NCBI GenBank assembly: GCA_029204225.1
Contig: MU832081.1
Span: forward strand, 24,251 to 88,250
Direction: 5' to 3'
Source: Diphasiastrum complanatum
Taxonomy: Eukaryota > Streptophyta > Lycopodiopsida > Lycopodiales > Lycopodiaceae
DNA length: 64,000 nucleotides
Shown: positions 56,464 to 64,000 of the stretch, piece by piece
Layout of the letters: each line of letters opens with the position of its first letter
How positions within the stretch are numbered: the stretch's first letter is position 1
Program-made: the position numbers and the translations under genes
Notes under the pieces: model-generated
What the model saw: only the letters and a program-made list of their open reading frames with translations
The model's database searches: none
What the model was told of the DNA's origin: nothing

Positions 56464-57780
56464 CTTGACTTTGAAAATCCATTTGTAATCAACTGTGTTT
56501 CTGCTAGTAGGTAGTTCGACAATTGTCCATGTCTAGTTCTTGATAAGAGCTGAATAAATTTATGCATAGCTTCTTTACAGAGATCCGAATCAGGCTGAAT
56601 GAGTGCCTCTTGGACAGACGTCAGCTCGTGAACAAGGTAGGCTGCAGACTCGTCGATATACCAGTTAAGTGGTCTACTTGCTCTTGAAGATCTTCTAGGC
56701 AATAGAGGAAGTTGATTAGCTTCATCAAACCGTAGTTGCAACATCATCTTCTTCTGATTCACCACTGATTTTTTGTTCATCAAAAGTAGAAGATCTTGGA
56801 CCTTCACTGGAAATAGTTGACTGAGAAACTAGAAAGTTTAAAGGCCAACTACATGGGGACTGCCTTTTCCTTTGAGGTCTTGAAACTGATCTTTGATGAA
56901 GATGACATCCCGGCTAGTGAATATCTTTGACTCGATGGGATCGAACAACTTGTAGGCTTGATCTGAAAGCTGATGAAGATACATTTGATACTTTGGAAGT
57001 CGAGCTTCTTCCTAAGATAGGAATCTGCACAAAAGCAGTATATCCAAAAACTCGTAAGTTTGATAGAGGAAGTTTGATACATGTCCAAACTTCGAATGGT
57101 GTTTTGTCTGAGAGACCTTTAGTAGGACATTTGTTCTGGATATAGGTTGTTGTTGAAACAGCTTCAGCCCAAAAGGACTTCGGAAGTGTAGCATGTGATA
57201 ACATGCACTTTGCCAATTCGACTAAGGTTTTGTTCTTTCTCTTAGCAAGACCATTTGATTGAGGCGAATAGGAGGTAATGTATTGTTGCTCAATGCCGTT
57301 GTTAAGGCAGTACTCCTTGAATTCGGTGGAGATGCATTCTCCCCCGTTATCTGACCTCAATGCTTTGATTCTTTTGCCAGTTTGATTCTTAGCATGCTCT
57401 TTGAATTGCCTGAATTTGATGAAAGCCTCTGATATCTGTTTAATGAAGTAAACAGCTATTCTTCTGGAGAATTTGTCAATAAAGGTAATGAAATACTTTG
57501 CATCAAGTAATGAGGGAGTTTGCATAGGTCCACATATATCTGTATGAACAACATCTAACAGATCTTTTGTTGCATGCCTATGACTTGATCTAAAAGGAAT
57601 CCTAGCCTGCTTTCCAAAGATGCAGCTTTGACAGACAGGGAGATCGACCTTACTAGAAGGATAGTCAAGATAAAGAACCAAGGATTTTTTGGACATGTTC
57701 AAAACATATGCATCTGGCTTTCTAAGACTGCCAAGAGACTCCTCTTCTTTGAGACATGTCCCACTCTGTATCCGAAATAC
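56464..57780 (-). pseudogene. Copia element C2: integrase and linker
   Basis: This is the direct copy of the right part of C1. Integrase is open over its core (VVHTDICGPM, FIDKFSRRIAVYF, LRSDNGGE, then SYSPQSNGLAKRKNKTL with the Glu-region). The following VFGYTAF block has a small deletion near 56,968 and 57,020. Reverse transcriptase is represented only by the short linker end; the rest, including the displaced protease seen in C1, is deleted. The open frame extends to 58,146, but that extension is antisense to another copia fragment. Confidence 0.85.
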
Positions 57781-57859
57781 AAGTCGGGTCGGTTGAGATT
57801 GCTTTTGCTTTTTCTTTTCTGCAACTTGGAGGAGAGGACGGAGCTGGTCGGAAGTGCTC

Positions 57860-58172
57860 AACAAATTTGTCATATGTGTCCCGAAGTCCGAAAACAATTT
57901 TGAAATCCTCTTGAAGCTTGATGATATATTGTATGTTCCTAACATCACTAAAGCTTGTTTAGTGTTGGAATGTTGGATGGTCGTTTCCAAGTAGAATTTG
58001 ATGTAAATACTTGCTTTATCAAGAGGGATGGAGAGATGATTGCAAGAGGAACAAGATTTGGGAGATAATTCAAATTGTATGCTTATGTGAAATCTACTCT
58101 TTGTTTGATGGCTGGAGAGGAGCTTTCTCAAATCAAACTTTGGCACAAATGGTTGTCGCGGGCCATCCCAAT
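57860..58172 (+). pseudogene. Copia protease / pre-integrase fragment, plus strand
   Basis: DDILYVPNITKACL, VEFDVNTCFIKRDGEMIARG, and ELSQIKLWHKWLSRA follow the order of the copia protease tail and GAG pre-integrase domain (LWHxRLGH). It points away from C2, so it comes from another copia copy or was inverted. At about 58,173 it joins an ORF2-like sequence. Confidence 0.68.
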
Positions 58173-58650
58173 TGATATCACATCAAAAACAAAATGCTCA
58201 CCTTGTTGCTGTATAATAGAAGATGGATAAAACACAAAAATGAGTGGAAGCCACCAGATCAAGATTTTGCAATAAACCATCAAGAGCAACTTCAAATAAC
58301 AGTGAAAAGAAATGACAACATTCTTGCTATGATTGAGGTTGAGGAAGATTGGAGTCTCAATCACATTTGATCAAAACTAGACATGTTGCATTTCAAACTT
58401 CCTTAGTACTATCAATTTCGATTGAATGGTGTTAAGGTATGTTATGCCATATGAAAATTTTCATTTTTTTTTATTTCTTAGTGATTCAGTTTTACAAGAT
58501 AAATGAACTTAAACAATTTATCATGTGCAGGTAAGAGCAAGGTAGGAATAGCATATAAAATGCAAAGACATAGGAACATCCATCAAAATTGAAGATCGAT
58601 AGAACAGTGTCATTTGGTATTATGTTGTATAATTTTTTGTATACATCATG
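58173..58650 (+). pseudogene. ORF2-like 3' fragment (second subfamily)
   Basis: KNKMLTLLLYNRRWIKHKNE, WKPPDQDF and IEVEEDWSLNHI line up with the ORF2 end (QMLSLCFHYQRWKK, WVPLDQDLE, VEVEEDWSLNYF). An intron-like GTATGTTATG...CATGTGCAG lies between this and a last-exon-like piece (IKCKDIGTSIKIED). It is probably the other end of the subfamily seen at 35,343. Confidence 0.65.
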
Positions 58651-58732
58651 TTTGATAATATATGAACCGCTCAACTTGAGTATCATTGTTCAAGCTGTGG
58701 GTTTTCTATGATCTCCAAATCCCTTCTCCAGA

Positions 58733-59375
58733 AGTAAAAAAAAAACATCTTGACAAAGGTCCCATTTTGAGTTCTAATACCCCCTAATGCTAATATGATA
58801 TGTAGAATTTGTAGAACTAGGAATAAAAAGACTTGAGACATACGATAATAAAAAAATCCCAAAGTCAAGTTGATATTGTTCTAAGTTTGAAGGAACTCGC
58901 ATGAATCATGTGAGGACCTTCTCACTCCAAAAGGAACTCACATGATTCATGTGAAAGACATCATTCTCATTTTGGAACCATTGGATTTTACTTGAAGAGC
59001 TTGGATGAAGATCCTTGCCATTTACAGTTAGCCAATAAGAGAGAAGGGGCAGGGCCTCCTCCAGAAATAAAAAGGCACATCTTGTACCCATTTCTCATGT
59101 TCAACAAAAGGAGGAGATTATGTCAAAATAAATCCAAACATGTTTGCATCTCATGTTCTCCATTTTGTTATGTTTTCTATCTACTTGTTATTTATTTTCA
59201 TTTTAGTTTTCTTTGCTTGTTCTTGTAATCTTTAGTTAAGTGATAGAGGTGAGGGGGTACTGCAAGTTGACTCCACCATCTAATCTTGCTATTTGATTGT
59301 GGTTAATCTAGGAAAGGGGGTAAACTAGGAGTGGTTATTTAGGAAAGCCGTAGAATCAAGATAAACTCACAAGGA
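58733..59375. repeat. Block P, copy 3 (5' shortened)
   Basis: It matches 47,611-48,265 at high identity and continues into block Q without a transposon, as copy 2 does. Confidence 0.9.
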
Positions 59376-60248
59376 AATTACTTTCCCTTGAGAGTGAACT
59401 ATAAGCGTGATAGGTGGTAAAGGCTATGTGTTATTTGGATACCTGATTCACTTTATAAACTTGGAAATTCTCTCAAGTATGATGTCTCGAAGGCGTTGTT
59501 ACAATAGGTGGCAATCTCCCTTTGCTATGTAGGGACAAACAAAAATGGGTTCTTTTTGGTTACAACATCTACAAGTTCACTTGCCAATGGCAATATAAGT
59601 TAAAAAAGATTCCATCATTCAACTTGGAAAGGGGTCAATCTTTGGAATCATCATATTATGCACGACCACTAAAGCGATGATGATGAGCTCTCAACGGTCA
59701 AAGGGTGGAAAGTTATCATACGATTTAAGAAGATGGAGTTATACCCACCAATATGTTGATTACAATCTTTGTCTTTCCCTATCCAAAATTCAACTAGAAA
59801 ACATCATAAAAGATTCCATCATTCAGCCAAAAAAAAGGGTCCATACTTTTTGTCTTTGACTATGGCAATTAAACTCTCAAGTAAGGGTATAAGATTCCAT
59901 CAATTAGTCCAAAAAGTGTCAAGCTTTGTCTTGAAGTTGAGTTTGTGGATGCACTTGCCATGGCGCTCTTGGAAAACTGGCCTGAGGTTTGGGATAGAGT
60001 GCCTTCTACCTTGTAATTTTAGATGCGTCTACTTCCAGTTTGGATCATCGCCCATCTTCTTTGGTTGCTTGTACAATATCTTGCATATCACACCCTTAAT
60101 CATGTCGGTTGTCGTGTATAATGGAGTGGTGTGGATCATGGTTATGATTTATACCACTGCAGATTGGTCTCTACATGCAATCAGAACCCACAGCTCAGCC
60201 TCAGCTGCATCCTTAGATGCACGACACGGGTGGCGAGGTTGCCAAGTA
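59376..60248. repeat. Block Q and upstream flank of the citrate-binding-protein gene
   Basis: It is collinear with 48,266-49,315, but lacks about 160 bp after 59,944 that is present at 48,822-49,010. A hydrophobic open frame here (about 60,020-60,250) also occurs at 49,087, but I could not assign it and it may be chance. Confidence 0.8.
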
Positions 60249-60425
60249 TATAGGCAGTACTCTACCACGTAGCTCATAGCAACGGGGATCGTTCTATTTT
60301 TATGCTGTTTTTAAATTGTTTTGACCTTAACCAGCTGATGCTGGTATGATCTGATCTGCAGCAAGTTTGATTTGTGATCCTCCTCACTGGTCTAATTGCC
60401 ATTGCCGCACTAGTTTCTCACTATA

Positions 60426-61049
60426 ATGGGCAATTCTGCAGTTATCCTGTTTTCGATGGCTTTTGTTGCACTAGTTCTGCAGCAAACCGCTGGCTTGGTG
60501 AAAGACTTACAATATGAAGTTGATGAATCTACACATGACGTCTGGCCACCAGATTCATTGCCAAAGAGCTTCTTATGTCCTAAAAACGCCTGTCATTACA
60601 CAAACATTGGCGGGGTAGAGACGTTCCAGCTTCTGAATCAGCACACAAATCGCCTGGAAGTGAAGGTCCACAATACGTACACCTCTGGAACGCATGTCTT
60701 CCAAGGAAAGCTGAGAATCTCCCCTCCCCTATTTGACGAATGTCTATTTCAAATATTTGGTGGGAGCGACAAAGCAACACAGTTTATGCTTCGAGCGTAC
60801 AGCGGCAATGGAGGAAAACTTACACGATATGAACACGATGTTCTCGCCACTGGCGTAGACAACGCTTGGGTGGACGTGAAGATTGTCCACGATAAGGGTA
60901 ACTATGTTGAAGCTTTCATCAACAACGTTTCCAAGGGCAAATGGCCGGACACAGATAGAGACGTACCTAACAACTTCAAGTATGGCGTCTACGGATCATT
61001 AAAAACTAGCAATGCAAGGGTGCAGTGGAAGGATGTCAGCATTTCTTAA
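60426..61049 (+). CDS. Citrate-binding-protein-like secreted protein
   Basis: This intact single-exon gene encodes 207 residues. Residues 1-23 form a signal peptide (MGNSAVILFSMAFVALVLQQ then TAG). The body has the beta-jellyroll pattern of plant citrate-binding proteins: VFQGKLRISPP, CLFQIFGGSDKATQFMLRAY, AWVDVKIVHDKGNYVEAFIN, NNFKYGVYGS, and a final VQWKDVSIS. In that family the jellyroll is related to alginate-lyase-2 and concanavalin-type folds, and the founding member binds citrate in vacuole-like bodies. The ligand and location here are unknown; the signal peptide puts it in the secretory pathway, and NVS (about residue 165) is a glycosylation sequon. The ATG at 60,426 is the only start that includes the signal peptide. 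It is the only complete copy of a locus present three times. Confidence 0.87.
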   Translation: MGNSAVILFSMAFVALVLQQTAGLVKDLQYEVDESTHDVWPPDSLPKSFLCPKNACHYTNIGGVETFQLLNQHTNRLEVKVHNTYTSGTHVFQGKLRISPPLFDECLFQIFGGSDKATQFMLRAYSGNGGKLTRYEHDVLATGVDNAWVDVKIVHDKGNYVEAFINNVSKGKWPDTDRDVPNNFKYGVYGSLKTSNARVQWKDVSIS

Positions 61050-61539
61050 AGGGAAAGGAGACATTCTATCTTTCTCCTTCGTTCTGGATATCGTATCTCC
61101 TGAATAATTATCCAAGTTGGTAGTACTTAGCGTCCACAACTGCTTCTACTAGCCGAGCTGGGAGTAAGCAAGGTTGATTCTAGATCAGATATTAATTATT
61201 CATACTATAAGTTTGCTGGTTGATAAGAGTAATCAACTAGTAGTATATAGCAATCTGACATGACAGAGTGATTCTACAGAATGGAGCTGATTTCATTTAT
61301 GGATTAGTATTTCGAACTTCATCAAAGTGTGTTTCAAAAACGCCCTCGCATATTGAGGCCAAGGTTTTGGTGGGCTATCATGTTATTTACCTGTTTTCCC
61401 ATCTTTTTTCCCTATCAGTAGTCGTAGTCTAGCTTCACAAACGACTTACATAGAAAAAAACTAAGTAACAATCACTTTCTGATGCTCAGCTATCTCTCAC
61501 CTAACGAAGCATCATAACAGAGAAGCGCTGACACTTCCT
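61050..61539. other. 3' flank of the citrate-binding-protein gene
   Basis: Up to 61,255 it matches 49,365-49,570 and, inverted, 34,066-34,270. From 61,256 it is unique, with no gene seen. Confidence 0.7.
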
Positions 61540-62692
61540 TCACCACAACAACGACTACCATAATCATCTTCCCTGATCCTCTTGATATATCCTTCTTTCC
61601 CTTCTCCTACTAATCCTTATTATTTTACGCCTCCTGCTCCTTTCTCAAGAGTGAGCTTATCTCTCCCAAAAGGGACTATCTGTTTGCTACCTCTTTTACT
61701 CATCCTTGCACACTAGCCCTACAGCTTTTGCATAATGTTAAGAAATGAACACTATTGTGTAAATGCTTATAGATCTTTTGAAGCTTTTGCATGGAAAACA
61801 TTGATTGTTATGTTGTTCCTAGATCAAGTTTATAGGAATCAAGCCATATCAACTTTTAAATGATTCTCTAAGATTTATGAACCAAATTCAAGTAAAAATT
61901 TAGGAATTCTGCCCAAATTCAAGTAAAAAGATTGACTAAAAGATGCCAGAAAATTGGTTTCTCTGCTGGATATCACATTTTCTGGGAATTAGCATAAAAT
62001 GGCAACAACAGTTTATGAAAGCCTTGTCAATGGCTACCCTTAGGTTCTGAAGTAGGAGAGTTATTAATAGAAAGTTGATGACTAAGACTTAATCTAAGAA
62101 GCCAAAGAAGAATATGCTCACTAGAAATTCTTTGTGAGAATCTTTTGAGTGACCTGTTTTTCAGTTGAAATAATGTCTTCTTCTGACATGCTAGTTTAAT
62201 AAAGGTTCGGCTAAACAGTTGAAATAATGTCTTCTTCTAACATGCTAGTTTAATAAAGGTTTGGCTACTTTATGTTAAGTCTAAACAACCTTTATTGTTA
62301 AGGCATACTTTACTCATGGAATGAATTTAGAAAAAAATTTCTCCATGACCATACTACAAAGATGGTCTTTAAAAATAATGAGGAAAAATTATTGTACCTG
62401 TCTTTATACTTAATAGATAATATATACACATGTTTCTTATATCATGTAAAATCTAGAAAAATTGATGATCCAGTATACGTGAGCTTTTCATTTCGATCTA
62501 ATTTTCTTGTATGAATCTACATGCTTTTCCAAATTTCTAATAATCTATTGATTTAATTGTGTATCATATTTGGGTGTGTCTATAAAACCATTGAAATAAG
62601 TGGATGATGTAACTATTCTTTGAAGATGTTCCACCATGTTGTGTATTTCGATGAGATGCTACTCTTGCTTGCCAATGTGATTTTTCCATTCC
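61540..62692. repeat. Outer inverted repeat, right arm
   Basis: It is the reverse complement of 28,768-29,450 and 24,086-24,247. At about 62,530 it has no copia element, so it shows the empty insertion site. A 170-bp piece at 61,891-62,063 is copied from the sequence at 49,768-49,918. Confidence 0.88.
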
Positions 62693-62709
62693 TTGTGACG
62701 ACCATATAC

Positions 62710-63141
62710 TTAAGCTACCATATTTTTTTGCAAAAAATGATGCATGATGTCATAGTTTTTTGCAATCAAGATGCATGCATTAGTAAACTTTGCACTAGGC
62801 CTACATTGAAATTCTATTTGTGAAATGTATGCTGAGAAATTCGTTACCATGTAGTGTGTGATATGATTTACACCCGGCATGCCTTGAATTGCATCCACAA
62901 GCTCGATTGTTGATTTCTCAACCACTAAGGCATCATCCTCAATAAGTTTATCTTTTTTGAGCAATTTGACCATGGCCCAAGGTGTAAATGCACACCCATG
63001 TAAGACATAACATACTAGTAGATCAATGAGATACTGATAATGCCAATGTGCCCCATTGTCCCCACATAGAAGATATATGTGCAAAGAGTGCACGTAAAGA
63101 CTAAGACAAGTGTTGCACATTTCAGTGCATCTACTTATCAT
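62710..63141 (-). CDS. Unrecognised open frame in repeat R (hypothetical)
   Basis: This 143-codon minus-strand frame has protein-like composition (YLIDLLVCYVLHGCAFTPWA, MVKLLKKDKLIEDDALVVEK, IELVDAIQGMPG). It belongs to a sequence that recurs at 20,145-20,664, where the same frame is damaged. It has no motif I recognise. It could be a piece of a repeat-encoded or captured host gene. Confidence 0.3.
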   Translation of the reverse strand: MISRCTEMCNTCLSLYVHSLHIYLLCGDNGAHWHYQYLIDLLVCYVLHGCAFTPWAMVKLLKKDKLIEDDALVVEKSTIELVDAIQGMPGVNHITHYMVTNFSAYISQIEFQCRPSAKFTNACILIAKNYDIMHHFLQKNMVA

Positions 63142-63375
63142 AAGCCACCTCCTATTGTTTTGCGAAGTGCAATTTTACAACTTTATGCTAATGTGCTAGA
63201 AAGACAATTGAACAATAGTTGGTGGGCCATAAGGTGTCCTAGAATGGGTAGTCAAGTTAAGTGCCAAGGTATGAAGTCTTTTGGTAGAGACTTCATAGTC
63301 CAGCATCAAGGGTCGCACCAACTTTTATTGAAATTGAAAAGTATCCAAATGGGCTCACAAATGAGTATATGTGGT
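62828..63375. repeat. Repeat R, copy 2 (uninterrupted)
   Basis: It is the direct-orientation copy of 20,145-20,664. It passes GAGTATATGTGG without a transposon, giving the empty counterpart of the T1 5' junction. Confidence 0.85.
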
Positions 63376-63944
63376 TTTATGTTGGCGATGTCACATGTAC
63401 TGGAGAGTTGATCAACATGTACCACCCAAGCAATATCTCAAAAGATGTGAAAGAGAGGATGTAGAGGGGCTTGTCATTGAAAGGTTGTGTTTGTGAGAGC
63501 TTTGATAACTCTAATAGAGGTATTGCTTATTACGCTATAATAAGCACTGAGCCATCATGTGTGCATTTTTCTACAGGAACATGGCTTTGAAAAAGTACTT
63601 ACCTTGTTAATTTGTGTGTTAAGGGACTGGGTGTGAATGAAAATATGTTGATTTGTCATGGGTTGTGCGGAAGGTGGGAGCGAGCTAGATGAATGGATCG
63701 AAAATGCAACAGTTAGAAGTTGGATAGTTCAAACGAGGGATCAAACTAATGCGCAATTGCCAATAACAACTGTAGAACAAATTGCACTCTGATTATTATC
63801 AAAAGATGAGTACAATGGCCTGAAGTTATTACTTCAACTTGTTGTGCATGATAACGCTGATCCAAATTTTTCTTATTGATAGATTACAATGATCAAAAGT
63901 AGTTTTTTGATGAAGATTCTAGGATTAGATATACTAAAAAATAT
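63376..63944. other. No gene recognised
   Basis: Continuation of the repeat R neighbourhood. Short plus-strand frames exist (for example around 63,660-63,880), but none has a known domain. Confidence 0.5.
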
Positions 63945-64000
63945 CACTAGAGAAAATTTTTTCTAAAAAGGGCCCTATAAGGATTGCCACGTAGGCTGCC
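63945..64000 (+). mobile_element. CACTA-like transposon end T7 (cut by window edge)
   Basis: CACTAGAGAAAATTTTTT, then GGGCCCTATAAGGATTGCCA and CGTAGG, is the best-preserved terminus and the only one with the canonical CACTA. It indicates that another family member starts here and continues beyond the window. Confidence 0.72.

Noticed and set aside
57781-58146. N-terminal extension of the copia C2 integrase frame (410 codons in total)
   Set aside because: It is antisense to a recognisable copia pre-integrase fragment on the plus strand, so the extension is fortuitous.
1-64000. CRISPR arrays, bacterial operons, rRNA or tRNA genes
   Set aside because: None seen. The only tRNA-like signals are short primer-binding sites of LTR elements. 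A tRNA search program was not available.

Overview
The window looks like nuclear DNA from a land plant. It has canonical GT-AG introns, the tRNA-iMet type primer-binding sites typical of plant copia elements, a short TTTAGGG tract, a plant-type retromer VPS26 gene and a plant citrate-binding-protein-like gene. Large introns and layered, decayed transposons fit a big repeat-rich genome (fern or gymnosperm is plausible, not shown). Only two host genes are well supported: the 3' part of VPS26 (9,983-13,851, + strand, seven exons) and a single-exon secreted citrate-binding-protein-like gene (60,426-61,049, + strand). Almost everything else is mobile or duplicated DNA.

Region by region. 1-2,943: decayed Ty3/gypsy pol. 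2,944-4,669: internally deleted Ty1/copia element with one LTR, followed by a copia gag fragment. 6,171-9,236: complete non-autonomous LTR element with 441-bp LTRs. 9,983-13,851: VPS26. 13,497-16,298: tandem duplication of the VPS26 3' end and downstream DNA, with a TTTAGGG tract at the junction. 16,300-20,144: copia scraps, a 519-bp inverted-repeat (MITE-like) element, and decayed unidentified sequence. 20,145-20,664: a repeat that recurs at 62,828-63,375. 20,665-24,085: a CACTA-like DNA transposon copy (T1). 24,248-28,767: a copia insertion with a perfect 5-bp target duplication. 28,768-62,692: a nested set of inverted and direct duplications carrying several more T-element pieces, copia pieces and damaged copies of the citrate-binding-protein locus. 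63,945-end: the start of another T-element.

The most interesting content is the 'T' transposon family. Ends read CATTAGAG or CACTAGAG followed by a conserved TGCCAYGTAGG block. One gene (ORF1) has an N-terminal coiled coil and a transposase-like core (LDESE, AGDLK, CLYC, LHAEV) that does not look like the usual plant TNP2 transposase. A second, convergent gene (ORF2) is not recognised. Copies or ends lie at 20,665, 29,982, 36,875, 45,049 (reverse), the 53.5-56.5 kb block and 63,945.

T-element ends sit exactly where duplicated blocks are broken. Block P ends at T3 and block Q ends at T2, and elsewhere in the window P and Q run together uninterrupted (48,265 and 59,375). A near-identical 3.8-kb inverted repeat (31,543-35,342 versus 48,292-52,102) surrounds a 12.9-kb spacer. 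A block of about 4.4-7 kb at 40.2-47.2 kb is repeated directly about 11.9 kb downstream, with a 1,342-bp microhomology deletion in the second copy. My inference is that aberrant transposition or repair at these CACTA-like ends built the duplications. The sequence shows the junctions; the mechanism is not proven.
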